This document shows, one piece after another, positions 42,106 through 52,295 of a stretch of 64,000 bases of DNA. The number at the start of each line of letters is the position of its first letter. The stretch's first letter is position 1. Position numbers and translations under genes: made by a program. The notes below the pieces were generated by a model. It was given only the letters and a program-made list of their open reading frames with translations, was not told where the DNA came from and did no database searches. Source of the stretch: Streptomyces albidoflavus (GTDB lineage Bacteria; Actinomycetota; Actinomycetes; Streptomycetales; Streptomycetaceae); contig NZ_JOII01000007.1 in NCBI RefSeq assembly GCF_000719955.1, forward strand, positions 62,001 to 126,000. Direction: 5' to 3'.

Positions 42106-42663
42106 ATGACGACCTCCCAGCGGTACGCGGCCCTGCTGCGCGGCATCAACGTCGGCGGCCACAAGAAGGTCCCCATGGCCGAGTTGCGCACCCTCCTCAC
42201 CGAACTGGGCCACGGCGATGCGCGCACCTACCTCCAGAGCGGCAACGCCGTCTTCACCAGCCCCCGGGCCGACCCGGACGCCCTCGCCACCGGGATCGCG
42301 GACGCCCTGCGCGACCGGTACGGCTTCGAGGTCGGCGTCCTCGTCCGGGACCACGCCTACCTCCAGGCGGTCGTCGACGCCTGCCCGTTCCCGGCCGCCG
42401 ACCTGGAGCCCAAGCAGCTCCACGTCCTCTACCTCTCCCGCACCGTCACCCCGGCCGACCTGTCCGGACTCGACCCCGCCGCCTTCCACCCCGAGGACTT
42501 CCGGCCGGGCGACCGCGCCGTCTACCTCCACACCCCGAACGGCCTGGGCCGCTCCCGGCTGTCCGACCCCCTGACCCGGGCGATCCCGAAGACGGCGGGC
42601 CCGGCGACCAGCCGGAACTGGAACACGGTGGTGAGGCTGGCGGAGATGACCGCCGGGGAGTGA
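42106..42663 (+). CDS. DUF1697 family protein
   Basis: A 185-residue protein with the typical DUF1697 opening RYAALLRGINVGGHKKVPMA, then TYLQSGNAVFTSP and a C-terminal IPKTAGPATSRNWNTVVRLA. The fold is two ferredoxin-like domains; function unknown. ATG 42106 has little Shine-Dalgarno sequence and may be leaderless. Stands alone between a divergent membrane protein and a convergent gene. Confidence 0.9.
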   Translation: MTTSQRYAALLRGINVGGHKKVPMAELRTLLTELGHGDARTYLQSGNAVFTSPRADPDALATGIADALRDRYGFEVGVLVRDHAYLQAVVDACPFPAADLEPKQLHVLYLSRTVTPADLSGLDPAAFHPEDFRPGDRAVYLHTPNGLGRSRLSDPLTRAIPKTAGPATSRNWNTVVRLAEMTAGE

Positions 42664-42724
42664 GCGCGGGGGCGCGCATCGCGGGGCCTATGCATCCTCC
42701 GGGTGCGGACGCCGGGCGTGCCCG

Positions 42725-43645
42725 TCACACCTTGCCGATCCCCAAGGTGTTGACCCCGGGCAGCAGCCCCGACCCGATCGCCGCGACCCAGAACGGCTCC
42801 AGGGTCTTGGCGAGGTGTTCCCGCTCGTCGTCGGAGAGCACCCGCCAGGGCTCCGCCGCCAGTTCGTCGGTGCGGCGCTCCACCTGTGCTCGCAGCTCCC
42901 GGCCCGCCTCGGTGGCCGCGCTGGCCGCGTCGACCAGGCCCCGGGCGGCCAGCCGGGAGCGGGCCGCCTCCCACGCGGTGGGGGTCCAGCCCCGGCTGGC
43001 GAAGACCTCGGGCGGGGCCGCGCCGATCGCGGCGAAGGAGACCAGGGATTCGACGGGGTCGAGGCCGGCCTCGCGCAGGGCGCGGAGGTGGCCGTCGCCC
43101 CGGTGCTCGCGGATCACGGTGGCCGCCTGCCACAGGGCGGCGGCGGGTTCCCCGGGCCAGGGCAGCGCCGCGTTGGCCGCGCTCAGGGGGCCCGCCGGGA
43201 CGGCCGCCCCGGCGACCCGGCGGGCCAGGGTGGCCGCCTCCGGGACGCCTGGGGTGTCGGCCCCGGGGCCGAGGAGGGCGGCGTACGTCCGGGTGACCGC
43301 CCTGGTCCGGGCCGCCAGGACGGCGTCCGGGGCCGCGATCCGCCAGCTCTCCGGCACGTACCGGGCGACCATGTCCGGGCTGAAGCTGTGGAAGGCGGCG
43401 GTGGTCTCCTCCGCGCCGGCCGGGCCGAGCGGGGCGGCCCGCCAGGCGAAGTAGGCGGGCCAGCGCTCGGCCGTGCCGTACCCGAGGGCCGCCGCCTCCT
43501 CGTACGCCTCGGGGGCGTAGTAGACCACCGCGTGCACCGGTTCCAGGAGGTGCCACATCCGCCGCGCGGCCGCCCGCTCGCCCGCCCCCGTGTCAGTGCC
43601 CGCGTCGGTGCCGGTGTCGGTGTCCCTGTGCGTCCCGTCCGTCAT
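42725..43645 (-). CDS. SCO6745-family (HTH-fold) protein
   Basis: 306 residues. After a Thr/Asp/Gly-rich start the protein reads ARRMWHLLEPVHAVVYYAPE, which is the usual opening of the SCO6745 family, and continues with AYFAWRAAPLGP, AAFHSFSPDMV, WQAATVIREHRGDGHLRAL and ELRAQVERRTDELA. The C-terminal part resembles a winged helix. Function unknown. ATG 43645 follows AAAGGGTGGGGA. It is divergent from a TetR gene with a perfect palindrome between them, so it is the likely regulated gene. Confidence 0.82.
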   Translation of the reverse strand: MTDGTHRDTDTGTDAGTDTGAGERAAARRMWHLLEPVHAVVYYAPEAYEEAAALGYGTAERWPAYFAWRAAPLGPAGAEETTAAFHSFSPDMVARYVPESWRIAAPDAVLAARTRAVTRTYAALLGPGADTPGVPEAATLARRVAGAAVPAGPLSAANAALPWPGEPAAALWQAATVIREHRGDGHLRALREAGLDPVESLVSFAAIGAAPPEVFASRGWTPTAWEAARSRLAARGLVDAASAATEAGRELRAQVERRTDELAAEPWRVLSDDEREHLAKTLEPFWVAAIGSGLLPGVNTLGIGKV

Positions 43646-43715
43646 GCCGTCCCCACCCTTTACGTCCGTGCCGTCGCGCCCGCCGCCGGTCCTTAGCCCG
43701 GCCGCATACATGGGC

Positions 43716-43783
43716 CATCTAGTCAGCGACTAGATGCGAGCCCCAGCGTGCGCCTCGCCCGCCAACTTGTCAATGACTAGATC
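43716..43783. promoter_or_regulatory. TetR operators (one perfect, one partial)
   Basis: 43716-43736 has perfect 9-bp arms CATCTAGTC and GACTAGATG around AGC. 43763-43783 repeats the GACTAGAT half with a weaker left half (CAACTTGTC). Both lie in the 155-bp divergent region between the SCO6745-like and TetR genes. Confidence 0.8.
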
Positions 43784-43800
43784 CCGCGTAGGCTGCTGCC

Positions 43801-44397
43801 ATGACCAGCGAGCAGGGTGAGCGCACCTACCACCACGGCGATCTGCGGCGGGCCGTGCTCGCCGCCGCCGAGGAGGTGATCAGGGCCGAGGGGCCGCAGG
43901 CGCTCTCCCTGCGCGACCTCGCCCGCCGGGCCGGGGTCTCGCACGCCGCCCCCGCGCACCACTTCAAGGACCGGACAGGACTGCTCACCGCCTTCGCCGC
44001 CGAAGGGTGGGCGCTCTTCGCCGCCGCCCTCCAGGCCGCCCCCGACCTGCGCGAACGCGGGGTGGCCTACGTCCGGTTCGCCCGCGAGCACCCGGCCCAC
44101 TTCCAGGTCATGTTCCAGCCCGCCCTGCTCCGCACCGAGGACCCCGCCCTGCGCGCCGCCACCGCCACGGCCGGCGAGGCGCTGCGCGCGGGCGTCGCCG
44201 GAGCGCCGGGCGCCGGTGCGACGCAGCCCCGCCTCGCCGGGGTCGCCGCCTGGTCGTTGGCGCACGGCTTCGCCTCCCTCCTGCTCAGCGACAACCTCGA
44301 CGACGCACTGGAGGGCCGCGCCGCCGAGGACGCCTTCCGCGAGATCGCGGGGCTGCTGTTCGGGCGGGAGGACGGCGGACGCACCGAGGAGCCATGA
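43801..44397 (+). CDS. TetR/AcrR-family transcriptional regulator
   Basis: A 198-residue regulator: TYHHGDLRRAVLAAAEEVIR, LSLRDLARRAGVSHAAPAHH (helix-turn-helix, about residues 39-58), then a WHG-type C-terminal domain (HPAHFQVMFQPAL, LAHGFASLLLSDNL). ATG 43801 directly follows the partial operator. Likely represses itself and the divergent SCO6745-family gene. Confidence 0.9.
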   Translation: MTSEQGERTYHHGDLRRAVLAAAEEVIRAEGPQALSLRDLARRAGVSHAAPAHHFKDRTGLLTAFAAEGWALFAAALQAAPDLRERGVAYVRFAREHPAHFQVMFQPALLRTEDPALRAATATAGEALRAGVAGAPGAGATQPRLAGVAAWSLAHGFASLLLSDNLDDALEGRAAEDAFREIAGLLFGREDGGRTEEP

Positions 44398-44529
44398 CGA
44401 TCAGCGGCGGCCGGATCGCCCTCTCCGGCCAGGGAGTTGGACAGCAGACGGGGCGTCAGCTCACCGCGTAGGCGAGACCTCGCCGTCCCGCGCCCGCCGC
44501 GCCCCCGTACGGAGGAATCCCCCACACCC

Positions 44530-44541
44530 GGTCATATGACC
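44530..44541. promoter_or_regulatory. Perfect 12-bp palindrome GGTCATATGACC
   Basis: Lies 95 bp before the surface-protein gene in a 238-bp gap that otherwise shows only a GC-rich bulged hairpin close to the start codon. Candidate operator or promoter element. Confidence 0.4.
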
Positions 44542-44635
44542 TGCTCTTCTGGGTGCGCCCGACCGGCGGGCCACCGAGAGACGACCGGCCCGTCCGCCCC
44601 GCGGAGGCGGGCCTGAGGGGAACAGGCGAAGACAC

Positions 44636-47494
44636 ATGGCACCACCCCACCGGCGACGGGCCGCCGTGGCCGTACGCGCCCTGGTCGCACTGACGGCCCT
44701 GCTCTGCACCACGGGCCTCGCGCCCGCGGCGACCTCCGGACCCGCCGCCCGCGCGGCCGTCGCCGAGGTTCCCCCGCCCACCGCCACCACCTCCGTGGTG
44801 ACCGTGCGCACCGGCGGGGACCGGACCGCCGACGCCGAGGTCGGGCCGCTCGCCGGTGTCACCCTCGGCCTCTTCGCCGACGAGGGAGCCACCGAGCCCG
44901 TCGACCCCGACTGGGGTGTCTGCGTCTCCGACACCGACGGCGACTGCTCGTTCACCGTCCCCGGCACCGGGCCGGGCGGCCCGAACGAGGGCGCCGTCTA
45001 CACCGTCCGCCAGATCGCGGCCCCGTCCGGCTGGTACACCAACCCCGAGCTGCGCACCGGCCCGGGCAGCGGCTCCGGCTCGCTCTCCCCCGCGTACGCC
45101 TTCCCCACGCCGGAGCTGGAGGGCGGCCAGACGTACTCCTCCACCAGCGACTTCATGTACAGCACGGAGTACCGGGAGTCCCCCTTCACCGCCTCCACCG
45201 GGATCTGGCAGCAGTCCAGGAACAACCCGCCGCTGAACGGCGCCTGCGGGATCGACGTCGCCCTGGTCCTGGACCTCTCCGCCTCCGTCGGCAGCGCGCT
45301 GCCCCAACTCAAGGACGCGGCGGACCAGTTCACGGACGCGCTGGCCGGGACCCCCTCGCGGCTCTCGCTCTTCTCCTTCGACCGGAACTCCCCCAGCACC
45401 GGCACCGAGAACCACCCCGAGCCCACCTCCGTCTCCACCCAGGCCGGCGCGGACGCCTTCAAGAGCCTGTACGCGGACTGGGACCTGGGGTCGGGCACCA
45501 ACTGGGACCAGGGGCTGTACGCGGTCGCCAAGGCCCCGACCCGGTACGACCTGACCGTGGTCCTGACCGACGGCAACCCGACCCGGTTCAGCAAGCCCAT
45601 CAAGGGCGACGGCTCGCGGACCCACTTCGCCGACACCGAGGGCGGCATCTTCGCCGCCAACGCGGTGAAGGCCCAGGGCACCCGGGTGGTCGCGGTCGGC
45701 GTCGGGCGGGGCGTCGAGGGCGTCTCCGGGCTCAACCTGCGCGCCATCTCCGGCCCGGAAGCCTTCACGGGCGACAACCCGGAGACCGCCAACTACTACC
45801 AGACCACCGACTTCACCGCCGCCGGCGCCGCCCTCAACCAACTGGCCCTCAGCAACTGCGCGGGCACCGTCTCGGTGATCAAGCAGATCGTGCCGGAGTC
45901 CAACACCGGTGAGGACGTGTCCGGTTCGCGGAACGCGGGCCCCGGCTGGGAGTTCACCGCCTCCTCGACCGAGCCGCTCGGCGGGCTCCCCGACACCCGC
46001 GCCACCGACGACGACGGCACCGGCGGCGTCACCTTCGAGCCCGAGTTCCCGCCCACCACCGGCGAGGCCCCGGTCACCGTCGAGGAGACCCAGCAGCCCA
46101 ACCACACCCTGGTCACCCGGGGCGGCGCCAACGCCGTCTGCGTCAACCTGGACGACGGCGCCTCCGTCCCCGTGACCAACTCCGGCCCCACCGGCTTCAC
46201 CGTGGACCTGGCCCGCCAGGGCGGCGTCTCCTGCACCGTCTACAACCGCCCCGACCCCTCCCAGGACGAACTGGCCGACCTGACCGTCGACAAGCGCTGG
46301 ACCATCGACGGCACGACATACGACGAGGGCGACCAGCCCGACGGCAACGAAGCCACCCTCACCCTCACCGGTCCGGGCGGCGCCGGAGCCACCCCGCAGC
46401 CCTGGGGCACCACCCGTGCCGGTTACCAACTGGGCGACACCGCCACCGTCGACGAGGAGGTCACCCCCGGCCCCGGCTGCCGGCTCGTCTCCCGCGAGGT
46501 CACAGAGATCAACGGCGACCCGGCCACCGACGAGCTCCCCTTCGAGGCCCGGCTCACCCGCGAGCACACCGAGCTGACCGTCACCAACACCCTGACCTGC
46601 CGCCCCGACGAGGTCGACCTCACCGTCGACAAGCGCTGGACCATCGACGGCACCCCGTACGCCGAGGGCGACCAGCCCGACGGCTACGAGGCCACCCTGA
46701 CCCTCACCGGCCCGGACGGCGCCGCCGCCACCCCGCAGCCCTGGGGCACCCCCCGCACCGGCTACGCCCCGGGCGACACCGCCACCGTCGACGAGGAGAC
46801 CACCCTCCCCGACCGCTGCGAACTCACCGACAGCCAGGTCACCGAGGCCAACGGCGACCCCGCCACCGGTGACCTCCCCTTCCGCGCCACCCTGGACCGC
46901 GAACACACCCGCCTCACCGTCACCAACACGGTGACCTGCGACGAGGAGGAGGACTCCGCCCGGCTGCGCCTGGTCAAGAAGGTCGTCAACCGGCACGGCG
47001 GCACCGCCACCCCGTCCGACTGGCAGCTCACCGCCACCGGCCCCGACCAGCTCGGCGGCCCCGGCGGCGCCGTGGGCGAGGTCGCACCCGGGACGTACCA
47101 GCTCGCCGAGAGCGACGGCCCCGAGGGCTACGACGCCTCCGGGTGGAGCTGCGTCGGCGAGAACGGGCCGATCCCCGTCACCGACGAGGACGAGGTGACC
47201 CTGGCCGCAGGGCAGCGGGCCACCTGCACCGTCACCAACACCGACCGCGAGGGCCCCGGCCCGTCCCCCTCACCCACGCCGAACCCCACCCCCAGCCCCA
47301 CGCACACCCACGGCCCCGGCCCCGGCCCCGGCCCCGGCCCCGGCCCCGGCGGTGAGCTGCCCGACACCGGCGGACCCGGCGCCACGGAGCTGCTCGCGCT
47401 GGCCGTCGGCCTGACGGCGGCGGGCGCGCTGGCCGCCCTCGCCACCGGAGCGCGCCGCCGCTTCCGCGACCGGAACGGCCCGGCCACCGGCTGA
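44636..47494 (+). CDS. Cell-wall-anchored vWA/SpaA-like surface protein
   Basis: A 952-residue exported protein. Signal peptide (~residues 1-40); SpaA/Cna-B-like domain (~70-160); von Willebrand A domain (~205-405) with an intact MIDAS: DLSAS, SGTNWDQGL and VLTDGNPT; two tandem ~113-residue repeats starting at about 547 and 660 (DLTVDKRWTIDG..., ATLTLTGP, TPQPWGT); a third prealbumin-like module (RLRLVKKVVNRHGGTATPSD); a Pro/Gly linker; sortase signal LPDTG at about 908, membrane helix and RRRFRDR tail. The architecture is that of a pilus-tip or adhesin protein. No sortase or other pilin gene is in the window. A perfect terminator hairpin follows. Confidence 0.88.
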   Translation: MAPPHRRRAAVAVRALVALTALLCTTGLAPAATSGPAARAAVAEVPPPTATTSVVTVRTGGDRTADAEVGPLAGVTLGLFADEGATEPVDPDWGVCVSDTDGDCSFTVPGTGPGGPNEGAVYTVRQIAAPSGWYTNPELRTGPGSGSGSLSPAYAFPTPELEGGQTYSSTSDFMYSTEYRESPFTASTGIWQQSRNNPPLNGACGIDVALVLDLSASVGSALPQLKDAADQFTDALAGTPSRLSLFSFDRNSPSTGTENHPEPTSVSTQAGADAFKSLYADWDLGSGTNWDQGLYAVAKAPTRYDLTVVLTDGNPTRFSKPIKGDGSRTHFADTEGGIFAANAVKAQGTRVVAVGVGRGVEGVSGLNLRAISGPEAFTGDNPETANYYQTTDFTAAGAALNQLALSNCAGTVSVIKQIVPESNTGEDVSGSRNAGPGWEFTASSTEPLGGLPDTRATDDDGTGGVTFEPEFPPTTGEAPVTVEETQQPNHTLVTRGGANAVCVNLDDGASVPVTNSGPTGFTVDLARQGGVSCTVYNRPDPSQDELADLTVDKRWTIDGTTYDEGDQPDGNEATLTLTGPGGAGATPQPWGTTRAGYQLGDTATVDEEVTPGPGCRLVSREVTEINGDPATDELPFEARLTREHTELTVTNTLTCRPDEVDLTVDKRWTIDGTPYAEGDQPDGYEATLTLTGPDGAAATPQPWGTPRTGYAPGDTATVDEETTLPDRCELTDSQVTEANGDPATGDLPFRATLDREHTRLTVTNTVTCDEEEDSARLRLVKKVVNRHGGTATPSDWQLTATGPDQLGGPGGAVGEVAPGTYQLAESDGPEGYDASGWSCVGENGPIPVTDEDEVTLAAGQRATCTVTNTDREGPGPSPSPTPNPTPSPTHTHGPGPGPGPGPGPGGELPDTGGPGATELLALAVGLTAAGALAALATGARRRFRDRNGPATG

Positions 47495-47510
47495 TCCCCG
47501 CACCCCCGCG

Positions 47511-47547
47511 CACGGGGCCGCCACCGGAACTCGGTGGCGGCCCCGTG
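47511..47547. terminator. Perfect 16-bp hairpin terminator
   Basis: CACGGGGCCGCCACCG and CGGTGGCGGCCCCGTG enclose GAACT, directly after the surface-protein gene. Confidence 0.88.
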
Positions 47548-47570
47548 CGCGTGCGGCCCACCATGACCGC

Positions 47571-48131
47571 ATGACCGAAGAACCCGCACGCTGGACCCGC
47601 GCGACCGTCTTCCCCGACATGTGGGTCGACCCCGCCGACGACCCGCGCGACACCGAAGGCCCCGGCCCCGAAGGCGAGTTGGCCACCCTCCAGGACTTCC
47701 TGACCTCCTACCGCCACACCCTGCGCATGAAGTGCGACGGCCTCGACGCCGAACAGCTGGCCCGCCGCTCGGTCCCGCCGTCCACCATGTCCCTGCTCGG
47801 CCTGGTCCGCCACCTCGCCGAGGTCGAGCGCGACTGGCGCAACTGGCTCGGCGAGGGCGACCCCGCCCCCAAGCTCTACGGCGAGCGCGACGCCGACTTC
47901 CACGGCGCCGTCGCCGACCCCGCCGAGGTCGCGTCCGCCTTCACCGACCTGCGACGCGAACAGACGGCCACCGACACCGCCCTGTCCGCCTACCCGGACC
48001 TCTCCACCCGGGTAGGCACCGACAACATCGCCATCCGCGAACTACTCGTCCACCGCATCGACGAGTACGCCCGCCACTGCGGCCACGCCGACCTCCTCCG
48101 GGAGTGCGTGGACGGGCGGGTGGGGCAGTAG
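47571..48131 (+). CDS. DinB-fold mycothiol-dependent family protein (DUF664)
   Basis: A 186-residue four-helix DinB/DUF664 protein: LQDFLTSYRHTLRMKCDGLD, LLGLVRHLAEVERDWRNWLG, NIAIRELLVHRIDEYARHCG HAD. Histidines in RHLAEVE and in EYARHCGHADLLRE match the metal site. Relatives in actinobacteria include mycothiol S-transferases that detoxify electrophiles, consistent with mshD in this window. ATG 47571 is chosen from the family N-terminus. No operon partner. Confidence 0.85.
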   Translation: MTEEPARWTRATVFPDMWVDPADDPRDTEGPGPEGELATLQDFLTSYRHTLRMKCDGLDAEQLARRSVPPSTMSLLGLVRHLAEVERDWRNWLGEGDPAPKLYGERDADFHGAVADPAEVASAFTDLRREQTATDTALSAYPDLSTRVGTDNIAIRELLVHRIDEYARHCGHADLLRECVDGRVGQ

Positions 48132-48162
48132 GGGGCGTAGGCGGCCGGGGTGGGCCGGGTGG

Positions 48163-49858
<1,696 letters not shown>

Positions 49859-50077
49859 TCAGACGGACTCGCCGCCCTCCTTCACCGCACCGAGGAAGGC
49901 ACGCCAGGCAGGCGCCGGGAAAACGAACGCACCGCGCCGGCGGTCCTTGGTGTCACGGATGGCCATCTGCCCGCCAGGCAATGCAGCACCCTCGACGCAC
50001 TCGCCACCCTGGGCGTTGCTGTAGCTCGACGTGAACCAGCGGGCACCCGACAGAGCGGTGTGAGTGTTCGTGTGCAT
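49859..50077 (-). CDS. DUF397 protein, Scr1-partner (locus 3)
   Basis: A 72-residue DUF397 protein: RWFTSSYSNAQGGECVEGAA, MAIRDTKDRRRGAFVFPAPA, WRAFLGAVKEG. Its ATG overlaps the last base of the regulator stop (TGATG), indicating translational coupling. Probably interacts with the Scr1-type regulator encoded upstream. Confidence 0.9.
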   Translation of the reverse strand: MHTNTHTALSGARWFTSSYSNAQGGECVEGAALPGGQMAIRDTKDRRRGAFVFPAPAWRAFLGAVKEGGESV

Positions 50078-50952
50078 CAGAACTCCTTGATTGCTTCCTT
50101 GATCATGCCGAGGGACTCCTGCGGCCCGACGGCAAGTATCTGGAGATCGGTGAACGCCTCCTCGTACTGGGCCACGTCCGCCCGCCTGCGCACCACTGAG
50201 GCCCCGCCCAAGTTCTCCAGGTAGACGATCGGAGACGCATCTTCGTACCTGAGCAGGGTGAAGGCGCCGTCCATCCCCGCGTGGGCGCCAGCCTTGAAAG
50301 GCACGACCTGCACACGGACAGCAGACTGACTGGCCATCTCGATCAAGTGCTCAATCTGGCCGCGCATGACGGCCGAGCCACCGACTTGGCGGCGTAGAAC
50401 GGACTCGTTGACGATCGCCGCAAACCTCAGGGGCTGCTCGGGGCGGCGCAGCACATCCTGCCGCGTCATCCGTACCGCGACCAGGCGATCGATTTCGTCG
50501 GCAGGAAGACCGTCGGTCCTCAACTCGTGGATGATGGACCGAACGTAGTCCTCGGTCTGAAGTAGCCCCGGGACGAACTCGCCCTGATACGTCTGCAACG
50601 CCTCGGCCGTAGCTTCCAACCCCAAGTACGCCTTGAAGGTCGGCGAGATCGCGGGCCGGTACTCGGGCGACTGCCACCAGTCCTTCCTGGTCTTCGTCAC
50701 CGCCGCGTACCCGATGAGGAGTTCGCGGACCTCCGGGCGCGCGCCGTAGATCTCGCAGAGCGCCATCACATCGGCCGTCTCCACGACGGCGTTCTCGCCC
50801 GTTTCCAGCCGGGTCAGCTTGGAAGGGCTACAGATCAGCTTGCGGACGACCTGAGTCGAGGTCAGTCCTGCGGCAGCGCGTAACTTCCGCAGCTCCCTGC
50901 CGAGTTGAAGACGGCACAGAGCCGGTGTCGCGCTCTCCACGTCCGTGATCAT
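50077..50952 (-). CDS. Scr1/WhiJ-type helix-turn-helix regulator (locus 3), contains a TTA codon
   Basis: A 291-residue regulator: helix-turn-helix at ~residues 18-65 (LGRELRKLRAAAGLTSTQVV, CSPSKLTRLETGENAV), DUF5753 domain after it (YQGEFVPGLLQTEDYVRSII, IVNESVLRRQVGGSAVMRGQ, FTLLRYEDASPIVYLENLGG). The codon for Leu in RKLRA is TTA (50883-50881), so translation should depend on the bldA tRNA and peak late in development. Divergent from three small genes at 51239-52253. Confidence 0.92.
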   Translation of the reverse strand: MITDVESATPALCRLQLGRELRKLRAAAGLTSTQVVRKLICSPSKLTRLETGENAVVETADVMALCEIYGARPEVRELLIGYAAVTKTRKDWWQSPEYRPAISPTFKAYLGLEATAEALQTYQGEFVPGLLQTEDYVRSIIHELRTDGLPADEIDRLVAVRMTRQDVLRRPEQPLRFAAIVNESVLRRQVGGSAVMRGQIEHLIEMASQSAVRVQVVPFKAGAHAGMDGAFTLLRYEDASPIVYLENLGGASVVRRRADVAQYEEAFTDLQILAVGPQESLGMIKEAIKEF

Positions 50953-50973
50953 CTACGCGCCTCCCAGTGGGCG

Positions 50974-50986
50974 TCACCCAGTGTGA
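50974..50986. promoter_or_regulatory. Shared Scr1-locus motif, copy 3
   Basis: TCACCCAGTGTGA contains the shared core ACCCAGTG and the inverted repeat TCAC/GTGA. It lies 22 nt before the regulator start. The remaining ~250 bp up to the gene at 51239 contain another GTGAC...GTCAC pair (50983-50999) but no other clear feature. Confidence 0.5.
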
Positions 50987-51238
50987 CCGAGAATGTCACG
51001 CCACCGCAAGGAGCTTTCTGCCCAGGAGCAGAAGGCTCCACCCACGAGCGCGAAGCCTCCGGTTTGAGCCGACGCGTCACGCAGAAACGCGCTCGCGGAA
51101 TTCCACTGTCGCGCTTCCAGGCAAGCGGTGCCGCTGTCACGATTACTACCAGTTGCCATGACAGCGCACAGGGCAACGGTGAAACAGGGGGGACCTGGAC
51201 GTGCGCACCTCCCCATGCCCGCAGGTCAGGAGCGTCCC

Positions 51239-51637
51239 ATGACGGATACCGAACGTTTGACCCCGGAAACCCCCGAGCGCGTCACGCTTGACATCGGCGT
51301 GGCCCGAGCCGCCGCCGACAAAGCGCTGTCGCTTCAGCTCGGCACCACGACGCGTGTCCAGATCGAGGCCGTGACCGCCGGGCTCGTCGGCCACATCGAG
51401 TCGGCCCTGGCCGAGCTTCCCCGCGACACCCCCGGCAAGCCCGCACCGACGCAGAAGGAAGCGGCGGCCCTGCTGGCGGCGGCCCGCACCGGTGCGGCGC
51501 TCGTCCACTCCGCGTATCACGCGATGCGCGATCTCGCCTTCGTCCTGCGGCACTTGGCCAGTCGGTGCGAGAAGGAACGGGCGGCGGCCGGAACGTCCGG
51601 CGCCGGGGTTCCGTCCGGCTCGCTGACGCCCGGATGA
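51239..51637 (+). CDS. Helical hypothetical protein, Scr1 locus 3 (first)
   Basis: 132 residues, ATG 51239 with AGGAG upstream. Mostly helical and Ala-rich: VARAAADKALSLQLGTTTRV, GLVGHIESALAELPR, EAAALLAAARTGAALVHSAY. It resembles the DUF6415-like natural-product-associated small proteins of Streptomyces, but I am not sure. Its stop overlaps the next ATG (ATGA). Confidence 0.7.
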   Translation: MTDTERLTPETPERVTLDIGVARAAADKALSLQLGTTTRVQIEAVTAGLVGHIESALAELPRDTPGKPAPTQKEAAALLAAARTGAALVHSAYHAMRDLAFVLRHLASRCEKERAAAGTSGAGVPSGSLTPG

Positions 51638-52029
51638 TCGTGTTCGCCGTCGACGCCTCGCCACCGCGCCTCGACACGGACGACCTCGCGCGGATCGCCG
51701 ACCGTCTGCGGCGACTGCGGCCACTGGACTCGATCCTGGACGACATCGGGGACGTGATCGCCGACCAGGACCCGCCGGCCGCCGAGGCCCCGAAGCTGGC
51801 CGAGCGGCTACGCGGCGACCTCGTGCGGCTGGAGAACGTCGCGGTGGCCACCGGCGATCGGGACCCGCAGGTGGACGGCCTCGTCAGGCAGGCCCGCACA
51901 CTGCGCGCCACCGACCTGCCGACCACCGCCCACCCCGCGACCGTCGCCCACCTGCGACGGCTGGCCGTGGTCGCCGAAGCGCTCCTGGAACGGCTGGCCG
52001 AGACCGGAACCCTGCGCCCCTGCGCGTGA
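51634..52029 (+). CDS. Helical hypothetical protein, Scr1 locus 3 (second)
   Basis: 131 residues, start fixed by the ATGA overlap. Helical pattern DDLARIADRLRRLRPLDSIL, AERLRGDLVRLENVAVATGD, TVAHLRRLAVVAEALLERLA. Similar in style to the preceding protein; the two may be partners or diverged paralogues. Family uncertain (possibly DUF6415-like). Followed after 50 nt by the 57-residue gene. Confidence 0.68.
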   Translation: MIVFAVDASPPRLDTDDLARIADRLRRLRPLDSILDDIGDVIADQDPPAAEAPKLAERLRGDLVRLENVAVATGDRDPQVDGLVRQARTLRATDLPTTAHPATVAHLRRLAVVAEALLERLAETGTLRPCA

Positions 52030-52079
52030 GAGGCCGCACCGGCTCCGCGCCTCCCTCTCCCCCTCGTGAAGGAGTCACC

Positions 52080-52253
52080 ATGTCCACCCTCCGCAGCCAC
52101 CTGGAATGGAAGGCCGAGCAGATCCTCGGCCAGCTCCGGGACGGCTACTCGCTCGCCTGGCTGAGCGCCGTCTACGAGGTGCCGGAGGAGCACCTGGCCG
52201 CCCGCGTCCCGGAGTGGCGCCAGAGGTACGCGCCCCGGGAGCCGAAGCCGTAG
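52080..52253 (+). CDS. Free-standing 57-residue protein related to the C-terminus of the locus-2 protein
   Basis: ATG 52080 follows GAAGGAG. The protein reads SHLEWKAEQILGQLRDGYSL then AWLSAVYEVPEEHLAARVPE and a basic tail. More than half of its residues match the C-terminal domain of the 201-residue protein at 33158 (HLEWK, EQIL, AVYEVP, W near the end). Both are encoded divergently to Scr1-type regulators. Function unknown; a small DNA- or protein-binding helical domain is plausible. Confidence 0.78.
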   Translation: MSTLRSHLEWKAEQILGQLRDGYSLAWLSAVYEVPEEHLAARVPEWRQRYAPREPKP

Positions 52254-52260
52254 CGGCCCT

Positions 52261-52285
52261 CCGGCCTCCCCGCGCGGCAGGCCGG
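52261..52285. terminator. Short hairpin between convergent genes
   Basis: CCGGCCT (52261-52267) and AGGCCGG (52279-52285) pair perfectly around an 11-nt GC-rich loop. Confidence 0.4.
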
Positions 52286-52295
52286 ACGGCTCCGC

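Noticed and set aside
44456..46996. An 846-codon Gly/Val-rich frame antisense to the surface protein
   Set aside because: The apparent repeats mirror the tandem repeats of the real gene on the plus strand; no start region or motif supports it.
47278..47351. Repeat expansion or phase-variable tract (Pro/Gly-coding CCCCGG repeats) at the end of the surface protein
   Set aside because: It encodes an ordinary Pro/Gly wall-spanning linker before the LPDTG signal; copy-number variation cannot be judged from one sequence.
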